NCBI RefSeq assembly: GCF_001999965.1
Contig: NZ_CP019646.1
Location: 930,001 to 994,000 of the forward strand
DNA: 64,000 nt
Source of the DNA: Limihaloglobus sulfuriphilus
GTDB lineage: Bacteria > Planctomycetota > Phycisphaerae > Sedimentisphaerales > Sedimentisphaeraceae
Direction: 5' to 3'
The translations under genes and the position numbers were made by a program. Positions within the stretch are counted from its first letter, which is position 1. Every line of letters begins with the position of its first letter. Shown here in pieces: positions 53,936-63,171 of the stretch. Below the pieces are notes generated by a model. The model saw only the letters and a program-made list of their open reading frames with translations, searched no databases and was not told the origin of the DNA.

Positions 53936-55081
53936 ATGAATAATTTATTGGATAATATCGCTATTGATAAGGGGAAAGACAAGAAAGTGTCTATATTCCG
54001 GCAGATTGAAAGACAAATAAGGCTAAAGATGATTATGGGTGAACTGAATACTGGCGATAAATTACCAACAGTATCTGATATGGTTAACAGTTTCAAGGTA
54101 GATTATCGTACTGCTAATGAAGCGCTCAAAGTATTGGAGAACAAGGGCTTGATTCACATTCCAAAGGGGAGAGGCAAAAAACCTACGGTACTTAGCAATG
54201 GTGATCTTAATAGTCACAAAGACCTCCGGGTTTCCGTGTCATACATTCGCTGGAATATTGATCCTATGGGAATGCAAATAGCATCTGGAATGAACGAATT
54301 TGCAAGAAACAGTTTGAAATGTGTTGATCTTCGAATAGTAGATGCGCACGGTGATATTGATAGCTATTTTAACCTACTTCTTAATAGTACTTCAAATGGT
54401 ATTATTACAGGTGCGTATGATACTCCAGATTTCCGTAATGTTGTTAGCCAACTCTTAGAAAACAACAAAAAACTACTTTTTATTGATCGTATGCTATCAG
54501 ATTTGTCTGTTAATTGTATTTCAATTGACCACATTGATGGAGCATATCATGCCACAAAACACTTGTTAATGGAACATAAAATGCCAGTTTATTACTTAGG
54601 GTGTGATGTCTTTAATGGAGCCAGTGCCAGCGAGGATCGTTTTTACGGCTGGAAAACGGCAATGATAGAATGTGGTTTTTCCGATCTTGGTCAGTATGTT
54701 TTGAGCGAATCTGCAGATAATTATAAAACAATAAATCAAGTCAATATTGCTTATGAAAGAGCACTGCAATTGTTTAAAGAGCAGAGAAATAAGCAGTTTT
54801 CCTTATTTGCCATTAATGATTTTGTGGCGAAAGAAGTTTACGCTGCGGCTGATGCGGCCGGTTTGCGAATCGGAAAAGACGTATTTGTTGTTGGTTTTGG
54901 CGACTATCCTTTTTGTGAACAACTGCCAGTCGCCCTAACCAGCGTTAAGCAATTCAACAAAATTGTGGGGCATGAAGCTATAAAACTTTTGGTGCAGAGT
55001 GCTCTGTTTGGTAGCTCTGGATATGTGTATTACAAAATACCCTCAGAGTTGGTTATAAGGGAAAGCAGTGTATGCAGCTGA
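53936..55081 (+). CDS. GntR-type regulator with LacI-like sugar-binding domain
   Basis: A 381-residue regulator of the AraR architecture. The N-terminal winged helix (about 20-90) has IFRQIERQIRLKMIMGELNTGDKLPTVSDM and ALKVLENKGLIHIPKGRGKKP. The rest is a periplasmic-binding-protein-like domain with LLFIDRMLSDLSVNCISIDHIDGAYHATKHLL and FAINDFVAKEVYAAADAAG and VFVVGFGDYP, as in LacI proteins that bind sugars. It leads a plus-strand run of secreted proteins and a GH172 hydrolase and most likely controls them in response to a sugar. Confidence 0.88.
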   Translation: MNNLLDNIAIDKGKDKKVSIFRQIERQIRLKMIMGELNTGDKLPTVSDMVNSFKVDYRTANEALKVLENKGLIHIPKGRGKKPTVLSNGDLNSHKDLRVSVSYIRWNIDPMGMQIASGMNEFARNSLKCVDLRIVDAHGDIDSYFNLLLNSTSNGIITGAYDTPDFRNVVSQLLENNKKLLFIDRMLSDLSVNCISIDHIDGAYHATKHLLMEHKMPVYYLGCDVFNGASASEDRFYGWKTAMIECGFSDLGQYVLSESADNYKTINQVNIAYERALQLFKEQRNKQFSLFAINDFVAKEVYAAADAAGLRIGKDVFVVGFGDYPFCEQLPVALTSVKQFNKIVGHEAIKLLVQSALFGSSGYVYYKIPSELVIRESSVCS

Positions 55082-55143
55082 AATGTTATATTTGAATTAA
55101 GTTGTTCTTTTTACGAATATTATTATAAAGAAAGGTGCTTAAC

Positions 55144-55983
55144 ATGAAAAGTAAAGTTCTATTGTGCAGTATTGTTGTGTCTTTATTCACGGTTCCTGGT
55201 ATTGCTGAATGGATATTTTGGACTAACGGTTCCGGCGACAGGTGTTGGAGCAACCCACAAAACTGGGATTTAGGCAGAGTACCAGCCGCAGATGACCAAG
55301 TTTGCATGGACCACAATTGTGGCGGTGGACCTGTTATTGAAGGTGACATTGTTGTCGACTGGTTTGTTATAGGTTCAGGTTGGGAACCCGGTGCTAGTCT
55401 TGATTGTGAGGTGACAATAGCTGAACAAGCTAATGTTTTATGTAATGAATTCTTCATCGCAGACAACACAACAGCAAATGTAGTTTATAATCAATATGGC
55501 AACATGACAGTCAATAATATATCTCGTTTAGGTTTGAGCGGAATTGCAACTGTAAATATTTATGGTGGCACATTTAATTCAGTGGGACCGTTGGGTATAG
55601 GATATAATCCTGGCAGTATAACAAGAGTAAATATTTACAATGGATCCTTGGAAACCACAAATACTCTGGTATTTTCTGTCTATGAAGCAACAGATATTCT
55701 TGTTGATATACAAGGTGACGGCCAGTTAATCTGTGGCGGAAGTAATTTCTTGATATATTTTCAACACTGGATTAGCCAAGGCTGGATTAAATCGTATGGC
55801 TTATCTGAGCGGGTAGGAATTGATTACGGTTATCTTAATCCAGGGAAAAATACCGCCTATGCACTCCAGTATTCGGCACGCAATCGTTCTGATCTAAATT
55901 TAGACGAGATAGTTGATATGGATGATTTTTTCCTTTTTGCTTCTCAATGGCTCCTGTCTGAAACATGGTGGCAAACACGATAG
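55144..55983 (+). CDS. Secreted dockerin-module protein, paralogue A
   Basis: A 279-residue exported protein. The signal peptide is MKSKVLLCSIVVSLFTVPGIAE. The body has WTNGSGDRCWSNPQNWDLGRVP and the repeats VVYNQYGNMTV, VNIYGGTFN and VNIYNGSLE, suggesting a short beta-solenoid of the kind in PEP-CTERM or autotransporter-like proteins. The tail DLNLDEIVDMDD then SQWLL is a dockerin-like loop. I chose ATG 55144 (AAAGGTG upstream) rather than a TTG at 55135. Its neighbour at 56027 is a paralogue. No enzyme motif; likely a surface or glycan-binding protein. Confidence 0.78.
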   Translation: MKSKVLLCSIVVSLFTVPGIAEWIFWTNGSGDRCWSNPQNWDLGRVPAADDQVCMDHNCGGGPVIEGDIVVDWFVIGSGWEPGASLDCEVTIAEQANVLCNEFFIADNTTANVVYNQYGNMTVNNISRLGLSGIATVNIYGGTFNSVGPLGIGYNPGSITRVNIYNGSLETTNTLVFSVYEATDILVDIQGDGQLICGGSNFLIYFQHWISQGWIKSYGLSERVGIDYGYLNPGKNTAYALQYSARNRSDLNLDEIVDMDDFFLFASQWLLSETWWQTR

Positions 55984-56026
55984 TTTTTTTTGTTCTATAA
56001 TAAACAAATTTTTAAGGAATATAGTA

Positions 56027-56839
56027 ATGAACAAAGCAGCAAAAAAATCAGTTTTAGTTTTCATTTTTATAGCATTTACTTCGCACCTCTGTCAAGGTTC
56101 TGATATGGTATGGACAAATGATGATATGGATAATGATTGGCATAACGACTGGAATTGGATAAATGGTGCAGGTACAGAGCCAACAGAAACCGATAATGTG
56201 TGGATTGATAACACTGATGCTATTGGCGGTGGACCAGTAATAACGGGTGATGCAAGAGCAAATATAATATTTTTAGGTGCTAACGGCGCAGGCAGTACAC
56301 AATTAACCGTAGCAGCTCAAGGCGATGTTACCGCTTTCGAATTAGGATTATCTGACCACCCACAAGCTGTTGCGGTTTATAATCAATATGGTAATGCAAG
56401 TTTTACTTCTGTCTTAAATATCGGAGTGATGGGAGAAGCGATGGTGAATATCTATGGCGGCACACTGGTGTCGCCAATCTCTTTAGCCAAAGCAATATCT
56501 TCAAAAGCAAGATTTAATATTTATGATGGTACAGTTGATGCAACAGCGGGCTTTACAATGCCTGCAGATACTAAATGTAATGTAGTCATTAATATTGAAG
56601 CAGGTAATTTGATTCTATCCGGTAATGTTATTGAGGATGTTGAGTTCTGGGCAGCAAATGGTTGGTTAACTGGTTATGGGTCTCCATTAAATATTTGCGT
56701 CTCGTATGATGAACAGACAGACAGAACCTCTGTGTACTCTGTAAATGTATATTCTCATGGCATTGGTGCTGACATAAACAAAGATGGAATGGTTAATTTA
56801 GAAGATTTAGCGATTCTCATGGAAGAATTAATACTGTAA
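56027..56839 (+). CDS. Secreted dockerin-module protein, paralogue B
   Basis: A 270-residue exported protein similar to paralogue A. After the signal peptide it has [41 protein letters not shown] and FNIYDGTVD at matching places, and ends with [14 protein letters not shown], a dockerin-like loop that lacks the usual Trp-Leu. I chose ATG 56027, with AAGGA upstream; the longer frame starts inside paralogue A. The pair probably arose by duplication. Confidence 0.76.
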   Translation: MNKAAKKSVLVFIFIAFTSHLCQGSDMVWTNDDMDNDWHNDWNWINGAGTEPTETDNVWIDNTDAIGGGPVITGDARANIIFLGANGAGSTQLTVAAQGDVTAFELGLSDHPQAVAVYNQYGNASFTSVLNIGVMGEAMVNIYGGTLVSPISLAKAISSKARFNIYDGTVDATAGFTMPADTKCNVVINIEAGNLILSGNVIEDVEFWAANGWLTGYGSPLNICVSYDEQTDRTSVYSVNVYSHGIGADINKDGMVNLEDLAILMEELIL

Positions 56840-56879
56840 GAATTTACGTAATAAATTAATTTTTAAACTGGAGTATATC

Positions 56880-57668
56880 ATGCACTTGACAATCAAAAAG
56901 AAAGGTTTTACCTTAATCGAATTACTGGTGGTTATTTCGATAATTGCCATTTTGATGGGCATATTATTGCCCGCCTTAAACAAAGTCCGGGAGAATGCAA
57001 GAACTGTAGTATGTGCTTCTAATGTAAAGCAATGGGGATTAGTCTTTGCACTTTATAATAATGATTTTAATGATCTGTACCCGGATGAAACGAGTGTAAA
57101 TGGGGAGCAGGGAGCAAATGCCAATTGGTGGTTCGAAAAACTCAAACCTTATTACCAGAACACAGAGCTTTTGTTATGCCCTTCTGCAAAAAAAGCCTAT
57201 GATGCTGGTGCGCAAAATCCACATGCTTGCTGGAATGTGGTGTGGGCCGACAATAATAATAACCAAGTTGCACATTGCAGTTACGGCGCAAATGCCTGGA
57301 TAGCCAGCCAGTCAAAATCAGGGGCTCCTCTGTGGATATATGATACAAGCAAATTTTGGCAAAAAAACAATGCCTCAAAACCGCAGAATGTTCCTGTATT
57401 TATGGATTGTGCTTTGTTTGATGGCTTTCCAGAAGATTACGATAGAGCTCCGATACAATATGGAGTATTTAATTATGGACTCGGCCCAAATATGATGTGG
57501 CGGTTTGCAATCGACAGGCATGAAGGCTACGTTAATTGCACCTTTATGGATAGTTCTGTAAGGAAGATTCATATAAAGGAACTGTGGGAATTAAAGTGGC
57601 ATCGTAAATTCGACACTAAGCGGGATTATAACGGTGGCAGATGGCCTGAATGGATAAATAAATTATAA
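56880..57668 (+). CDS. Pilin-like protein with type IV prepilin leader
   Basis: A 262-residue protein. [37 protein letters not shown] is cut by a prepilin peptidase after the first Gly; the Glu at position 5 of the mature protein is present. The globular part has [21 protein letters not shown] and [17 protein letters not shown], the form common in planctomycete pseudopilins. These are very abundant in the phylum and their role, in secretion or at the surface, is not settled. It lies between paralogue B and the GH172 gene in one run. Confidence 0.85.
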   Translation: MHLTIKKKGFTLIELLVVISIIAILMGILLPALNKVRENARTVVCASNVKQWGLVFALYNNDFNDLYPDETSVNGEQGANANWWFEKLKPYYQNTELLLCPSAKKAYDAGAQNPHACWNVVWADNNNNQVAHCSYGANAWIASQSKSGAPLWIYDTSKFWQKNNASKPQNVPVFMDCALFDGFPEDYDRAPIQYGVFNYGLGPNMMWRFAIDRHEGYVNCTFMDSSVRKIHIKELWELKWHRKFDTKRDYNGGRWPEWINKL

Positions 57669-57682
57669 AAGGAAAAATTGTT

Positions 57683-59353
57683 ATGATAAATTATGCGAGG
57701 CACCTAATCTTATTGTTATCAATTGCAACTATAGTGTTGCCATCTTCCAGTTTAGCTACAATGGAAGAAGAAAAATCACAAGAAATGGCCAGATTTGGCA
57801 TGGAATCTCTTCACATAATATCTGATGTAAAAACCCGTTCTCTGTCAGCAGAAAACCCGACAGGAGAAAAAGGCAAAGGCGCAATGGCTGTACCAAATCC
57901 TAACAGGCAGGGACCACAGCCTGCGGGTGCGGGTTGTGCGGATGACCTTGGTCAAGGTTGGAAAGTAAGGCCGTTTGTGAGAGTTAATAAAGGAGAAACT
58001 GTTACGCTTATGGATAATGACGGTCCGGGAATAATTCAGCACATATGGCTTGTTGACGGTGTGTTAGGCGAAAATTCGCTGAGCCGTTCTCATGTGCTTA
58101 GATTTTATTGGGACAGAGAAACTACGCCATCAATTGAGGTTCCAGTTGCTGATTTTTTTGCAGTGGGTCATCAAACGTTTGCACCTGTAGTCTCTATGCC
58201 TGTTACTGTACACCCGGCTAACTCTCTCAATTGTTACTGGCAAATGCCATTTAGAAAACATGCCAAAATTACTTTTTCCAACGAATCTGAAACTGACGAC
58301 TTGCCACTTCTAGCGTATCAAATCACCTATGCAGAAACGGAAGTTTCTGATGATGCAGGGTATTTACACGTCCAATTTCGTAGGGCAAGAACCGGTAATC
58401 ACAATCCTTACGTTATTGTAGATGATATAAGAGGAAAAGGGAAATACGTAGGAACCTTTATATCATGGTCGCAGCGTGATGAAGGTTGGAATGGTATAAC
58501 TGAAGGTGAAATAAAGTTTTATATAGATGGCGATAAAGAATTTCCTACTATCTGTGGTACGGGAACAGAAGACTATTTTTGTCATAGTTTTGGTCTTTAT
58601 GCTGATACATCATCTCTGTATACAGGAAATAAAAGGGTGTCAAAACCGGGAGAATTTCCTGTTTTGTGGAGTTTGTATCGGTGGCATATTATAGACCCGA
58701 TTTATTTTGAGAAAGACTTAAAAATAACTCTACAAGCAATGGGTTGGAACAAACAAACCGGGAAATATAGACTGCTTGACGATGACATTGCATCTGTGGC
58801 ATATTGGTACCAGACAGAACCTCATGCTGAATTCTCTAAGTTTCCTTCTGTTGAGGAACGGTGCAAAAAAGTCAAACCGGTAGCATATTTAATGAAAAAA
58901 ATTGTAAGGGTAGAAGATGCCTTCGAGTGCGAGAGTTTAGAAATTTTAACGAAATCGCCAGGTACAGAGGCTGTTATTCAGGATGTAAGTGGCATAGCTA
59001 TAGGTGTTAATGGTGATAAACAGCTTTGGGTAAAACCTAAAAAGAAAGGTGATTACATTGAATTATCTATTCCGTCAGAAAGCACGGGAGCCCAGTCCAT
59101 AACCCTTTATACTGTTAAGTCACATGATTATGGAATTCTTGAGTTTTCGGTGAACGGCGTAGATATCCCCGGAACTTACGATAGCTACGGTACAATAGCC
59201 CAAAGATCAGATCCAATTAAATTAGGTGAATTTGTGCCAATTGAGGGTCGTTTTGTTCTTAAAGTTAGAATTGCAGGTAATAATTCTCTTGCAAGACTTT
59301 CTGGAGATTATTATTACTTTGGATTAGATTGTATTGTTTTGTCCGTTGATTAA
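57683..59353 (+). CDS. GH172-family (DUF2961) glycoside hydrolase
   Basis: A 556-residue exported protein; the signal peptide is about residues 1-25. The DUF2961/GH172 core has GPGIIQHIWLVDG, FRRARTGNHNPYVIVDDIRGKGKYVGTF, EGEIKFYIDGDKEFPTICGTGTEDYF with Glu296 and an upstream Glu around 274-276 as the likely catalytic pair. Known members act on difructose anhydride or arabinans/galactofuranose, so a furanoside is the probable substrate. It ends the cluster led by the GntR/LacI-type regulator, 14 bases after the pilin-like gene. Confidence 0.87.
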   Translation: MINYARHLILLLSIATIVLPSSSLATMEEEKSQEMARFGMESLHIISDVKTRSLSAENPTGEKGKGAMAVPNPNRQGPQPAGAGCADDLGQGWKVRPFVRVNKGETVTLMDNDGPGIIQHIWLVDGVLGENSLSRSHVLRFYWDRETTPSIEVPVADFFAVGHQTFAPVVSMPVTVHPANSLNCYWQMPFRKHAKITFSNESETDDLPLLAYQITYAETEVSDDAGYLHVQFRRARTGNHNPYVIVDDIRGKGKYVGTFISWSQRDEGWNGITEGEIKFYIDGDKEFPTICGTGTEDYFCHSFGLYADTSSLYTGNKRVSKPGEFPVLWSLYRWHIIDPIYFEKDLKITLQAMGWNKQTGKYRLLDDDIASVAYWYQTEPHAEFSKFPSVEERCKKVKPVAYLMKKIVRVEDAFECESLEILTKSPGTEAVIQDVSGIAIGVNGDKQLWVKPKKKGDYIELSIPSESTGAQSITLYTVKSHDYGILEFSVNGVDIPGTYDSYGTIAQRSDPIKLGEFVPIEGRFVLKVRIAGNNSLARLSGDYYYFGLDCIVLSVD

Positions 59354-59536
59354 GGGGAGTATAGCATGTGTATGTGTGAGTTTTTAGTATTTTACGTTTG
59401 ATAAACAATTTCTATTTTAAAGTATTAACGCGAATTTGCTATTTTGAAAGATTTTATTTGGAAATACTTACTTGCGATGACTTATATATATAAAATCTAA
59501 ATTCCGGAGTTACTTATGCAATTTGATTTTTTTAGC

Positions 59537-60346
59537 TTAGTAACCCGGGCCCCAGAATGACTTGTTTTCCTGGGCTGTCTGGAGTCTCAGTTCCGGGGAG
59601 AACATATGTTTGCCGTTGTCGAATTTTGGAGGTATCCATCTATCCTCCTTTTCGCAATCTATTCCCCTGAAAGCCTTTACATGGCCGTCAGTGTACAGCA
59701 CATTCATTGAGCCGTCGTGATAAAAACCGCTTGTCATGCGATGGTGGCCGTCGTTTCGGATGTTGTATTTGCCGGTTTGCGGGGCCTGATTATCGTAGAA
59801 CTGCGAGGCGTAGCTTGTTTCGCCCATCATCATGCAGTCCGCGGGAGAGGGTATCTGGCTGAATTTGTACCCTCCGCCGGGCCCGAGCCGCACATTTCTG
59901 CCGTTTGTTTGTGTGTTTTCGTGGTAGCCGTTCAGTGCGTAACTGGTCATGCCGGTATGGGGATTGAACTTAAAACCCAGTGGATAAGGGTCTTTATCTG
60001 CCGGGCAGAACCATGTCTGGGCGGCATTCTTGAGCAGGTCGGTTTCAACCCTCACATCTACGTACGGCAGGAGAGCGATATTCCAGAGCATTCTAACCTC
60101 TTGTGCTGAATGGGTATAGAGGATTTCACCTGCGTGGATTACTTTGTCGCTGTTGTCGGCGGCATACGCCCTCAATGCCAGCGATATCTGGTTCATGTTC
60201 GTTGAACAAATCAGCCGGTTTGCTGTGTTCCTTGCCCGCCGCAGTGCAGGCAGCAGAATCGACATGATCAGAGCAATTACAGCTATGACCACTAATAATT
60301 CCACAAGTGTAAAAGCTCTTTTGTTTTTAGAGGTGCCATTCATCAT
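59537..60346 (-). CDS. Pilin-like protein with type IV prepilin leader
   Basis: A 269-residue protein beginning MMNGTSKNKRAFTLVELLVVIAVIALIMSILLPALRRARN; the cut falls after Ala in KRAFTLVELL. Blocks such as AQTWFCPADKDPYPLGF and GFYHDGSMNVLYTDGHVKAF are typical of planctomycete pilin-like proteins. It lies downstream of a dockerin protein gene, separated from it by a strong hairpin. GC content is higher than in the neighbouring cluster, so the two pilin genes probably have different histories. Confidence 0.83.
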   Translation of the reverse strand: MMNGTSKNKRAFTLVELLVVIAVIALIMSILLPALRRARNTANRLICSTNMNQISLALRAYAADNSDKVIHAGEILYTHSAQEVRMLWNIALLPYVDVRVETDLLKNAAQTWFCPADKDPYPLGFKFNPHTGMTSYALNGYHENTQTNGRNVRLGPGGGYKFSQIPSPADCMMMGETSYASQFYDNQAPQTGKYNIRNDGHHRMTSGFYHDGSMNVLYTDGHVKAFRGIDCEKEDRWIPPKFDNGKHMFSPELRLQTAQENKSFWGPGY

Positions 60347-60355
60347 GTGTAATTA

Positions 60356-60390
60356 AACAGGCGGCAGACATCCGCGGCCGGCCGCCTGTT
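60356..60390 (-). terminator. Hairpin between the dockerin and pilin-like genes
   Basis: AACAGGCGGC (60356-60365) pairs perfectly with GCCGCCTGTT (60381-60390). The tail on the minus strand is TTAATTA, a weak U tract, so it may lower expression of the downstream pilin gene. Confidence 0.55.
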
Positions 60391-60397
60391 AATGTTG

Positions 60398-61204
60398 TTA
60401 TTGAATTGCGGTAGAGCTGAGCCATTGGCTGGAAAGAATGGCAAAATCAGCCAGATCTACAATGTCATCGCCGTTAAAATCATAATCCGATACGGTTTTG
60501 GTGTCGATATCAACCTGATCAACCATCGCAGAGCCGCCCATAGTGTGCTCTGCGTCCGGCGGGTAGCGGAAAACGCTGAGTTTGAGGTAGAGGCCGTTGT
60601 TTTTGTCTGAGTAGCGGAAAATTCCTGTTGTCCTGTACCAGCGGCCAATCGAACCGGCTGTCTCATCAAGCACTTCAGTATTAACCGAGACGGTTTCAAT
60701 ACCGGCAGAATCCGCCATTGTTTCATCGTGAGCCGCGGCCAAAGCAAAAGGTTCCGCTCCGTCCATGCGGCCGAAGTATGTCATTTGAACCCATACCAGG
60801 TTGTCGCAGCCGATCTGTGCAGCGGCGGCGGGTACATGGAATTTTAGATGAGTATGTCCCATGCCTCCGTAGTATCCCTTGCGGGGAGTCACTAAATATT
60901 CAACTTCCGGCATCCAGCCGACAAGTCCCATAGCGATCAGGTGCTGATACTCCGGAGGCACATCGAAACTGGTCTCAATCAGGGCGGCATCGCCGAACTC
61001 GTTTATTGGTTCAGGGACGCCGTCGGGATTGAGCGGAAGTGCCGGACCCTCTGGAGCGGTGTATTCGGGTTCCATAAAGTCCCAGCTCTGGTGCGAGAAG
61101 TTCATGCTCTGCTCCCACATCGGAGGGTTGGCATAATCGCCGGCGGCAAAGCCGGAGGCGAAAATAATACTTAGTGTACAAATTAATAGTGCTGAACGTT
61201 TCAT
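60398..61204 (-). CDS. Secreted dockerin-module protein
   Basis: A 268-residue exported protein. MKRSALLICTLSIIFASGFAAG is the signal peptide; I chose this ATG because GAGG lies about 11 bases upstream, rather than one 15 bases earlier. The body (MWEQSMNFSHQSWDF and GGMGHTHLKFHVPAAAAQIGCDNLVWVQMTYFGRMDG) is beta-rich and has no motif I recognise. The tail DFNGDDIVDLADFAILSSQWL is a single dockerin-like loop. It is the first gene of a two-gene unit with the pilin-like protein. Confidence 0.78.
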   Translation of the reverse strand: MKRSALLICTLSIIFASGFAAGDYANPPMWEQSMNFSHQSWDFMEPEYTAPEGPALPLNPDGVPEPINEFGDAALIETSFDVPPEYQHLIAMGLVGWMPEVEYLVTPRKGYYGGMGHTHLKFHVPAAAAQIGCDNLVWVQMTYFGRMDGAEPFALAAAHDETMADSAGIETVSVNTEVLDETAGSIGRWYRTTGIFRYSDKNNGLYLKLSVFRYPPDAEHTMGGSAMVDQVDIDTKTVSDYDFNGDDIVDLADFAILSSQWLSSTAIQ

Positions 61205-61241
61205 AAGTAAGTACCTCATTAAATAATTTTTATATAATTTT

Positions 61242-62030
61242 TTAAGCGTAATTGTGCATCCCTGTGAAAATATTCGATATGTTTACCCATAGAAGAGTTA
61301 TAACTATAAAGATAAACCCCATGACCACAATCATACAGTTTAATTTGGGCATTTTCTGCCCGTAAGTGTATCTGAAATGAAAATAGCCTACATAAACCAA
61401 TACCGTTGCCAGCGACCACAGCTCCTTCGGATCCCAGCCCCAGTAACGGCTCCAGGCAGCTTTTGCCCACAGGCTGCCCAGCAGCAGACCCAGTACCAGC
61501 AGAGGAAAACCCGCACGGCAGAGCCTGTAGGCTCCTGTTTCGCATATTTGAGATATTTGTAGATTGTCGCTGCCTCTGAAAAAAGGTATCGACGCCATAA
61601 CAGCAGCCTTTGTCAGCAGCATATAAGCGAAAATGTAAACCGCCACATGCGGTATGAAGTACGGGCTTTGCAGGGCGGGGGGCAGGCGGTGTGCCTCGCC
61701 GCTGAAGATGAAGCCGCAGGGGAATAGAATCGCCAATACTATAAGTGTGTCGGCCTTAAGCATATCAATACCGAGTTTACGTCTGCTGATTTCGTAGCAG
61801 GGGTATGCTGCGGCCGCGAGAAATAAGAACACCTCAAACATCGACTGAAGCGGCAGCTGTCCCTTGTTTATCCAGCGGACAACGAAAGCGGCGATTCCTG
61901 TGATAAATGATAGCATGAACACCCGTCTTGCAGTTTTTTCGAGTTTAATAACCGCCAGAACGAAAGACAAAAGGCACATCGCCATCATAATATATATCAG
62001 GTATCCGAGAAGATCAGTCTTTAAGGTCAT
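61242..62030 (-). CDS. ccsA: Cytochrome c biogenesis protein CcsA
   Basis: A 262-residue membrane protein of the CcsA/CcmC family, which carries heme for attachment to cytochrome c (system II). Eight hydrophobic segments are visible and the signature is YWGWDPKELWSLATVLVYVGYFHFR with the tryptophan-rich motif. YFIPHVAVYIFAYMLL supplies a conserved histidine. It overlaps the ResB-like gene by 17 bases, and the pair would handle heme export and joining. Confidence 0.9.
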   Translation of the reverse strand: MTLKTDLLGYLIYIMMAMCLLSFVLAVIKLEKTARRVFMLSFITGIAAFVVRWINKGQLPLQSMFEVFLFLAAAAYPCYEISRRKLGIDMLKADTLIVLAILFPCGFIFSGEAHRLPPALQSPYFIPHVAVYIFAYMLLTKAAVMASIPFFRGSDNLQISQICETGAYRLCRAGFPLLVLGLLLGSLWAKAAWSRYWGWDPKELWSLATVLVYVGYFHFRYTYGQKMPKLNCMIVVMGFIFIVITLLWVNISNIFTGMHNYA

Positions 62031-63021
62031 TTTTCCCGCCTTTCTTTCTCAGGTACGAGCGTGCGAAAAGACCCGCCAGAAGCAGTGCAAAACCGGTATT
62101 TATTACGAGGCTGCCTGAATCGGATACAACTTTGAGTACGGTGTATCTGTGTCCCGCGGAGTCGTAGGAGTTCTGATAGATGTGGTACCCTCCATAATGC
62201 AGAGGTTTGTTGACCTTTATATCTTTGGTAAACACTTCACCATCGGCTCCTGTGATCTCAACTTCGCTGACATATTCCCTGATCTCTTTGCGGTATGCCA
62301 TTCTCAAGCCGTTTTCATCAGGCCTTTGTTCTGGAAATTTCGCGAAGATATATTTTTTATAGCTCTTCGCCTCGGGAGGCTCAACCTTGACCTCAACTGC
62401 CGGGTTTATGCCGTCTTGCTGCGAGTCATAGGGCTGCATTCCTGTTTCTGTCTCTTCGAGTTTAAAATTTGAGAACTTTCTTGCTGCCATAATTTTTGTG
62501 CCGTCCTGCATTTCTACAAAAGCGCCTGGGAGTATAGAAAGTGTTTTGACCTCCCGGCCGGCATATTCAACAATCAGATAGTCGTCTTTGTAATGTTCCA
62601 CCCTGAAATCATTCAGATTTACAGTAAAATCGAGTTTTCTGGATGATTCGTCCGGCAGGATTACGCTGTTGGTCTTCTGGCCTTCATATATAACCATAAA
62701 TCCCTGGTTGAATTTGTCTTGTTTTAACAATTTGTTCAGGACAAAAGTCCCGAGCACCGATGACATCGCAAAGCCTGTTAGAATCAAAATACAACCGATA
62801 TGTATCAAAAACAGAGTTTTCTGCTTCCTCAGGCTTTTAAAGCAGAAGATTCCAAACACTAAACTCAAAATCATGGCTGCCCAGAAAACCATCATTGGCA
62901 CAGAGCTGAAAAGCCCAGCCGCCTTATCGGCGCCCATAAAGGCACCAACGATTGACCACACTGTCCAGAGAACAATGAAAACAATCGTGAGATTCATGGT
63001 TTTTCTGCGTATATTCTTCAT
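62014..63021 (-). CDS. ResB/CcsB-like cytochrome c maturation protein
   Basis: A 335-residue ResB-family protein with three N-terminal membrane helices (WTVWSIVGAFMG, VFWAAMILSLVFGIF, FLIHIGCILILTGFAM), a long periplasmic part, and a C-terminal helix. KPLHYGGYHIYQNSYDSAGH is the family signature. With CcsA it forms the system II complex. It is upstream of ccsA and overlaps it. It is shorter than many ResB proteins (about 450). Confidence 0.87.
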   Translation of the reverse strand: MKNIRRKTMNLTIVFIVLWTVWSIVGAFMGADKAAGLFSSVPMMVFWAAMILSLVFGIFCFKSLRKQKTLFLIHIGCILILTGFAMSSVLGTFVLNKLLKQDKFNQGFMVIYEGQKTNSVILPDESSRKLDFTVNLNDFRVEHYKDDYLIVEYAGREVKTLSILPGAFVEMQDGTKIMAARKFSNFKLEETETGMQPYDSQQDGINPAVEVKVEPPEAKSYKKYIFAKFPEQRPDENGLRMAYRKEIREYVSEVEITGADGEVFTKDIKVNKPLHYGGYHIYQNSYDSAGHRYTVLKVVSDSGSLVINTGFALLLAGLFARSYLRKKGGKNDLKD

Positions 63022-63171
63022 CAGGTTTGTTCCGAAAACGAAGTCAAAATAAGTTACAGTTAATATTTACCGGCAATATGATATGTATTTTGTGGTATAT
63101 AGCAAGGATAATACAGCTTAATTGAGCAGTAAATAAGCTGTAAAAAGGGTCTGTGTGTTTCTAAAAGATAT

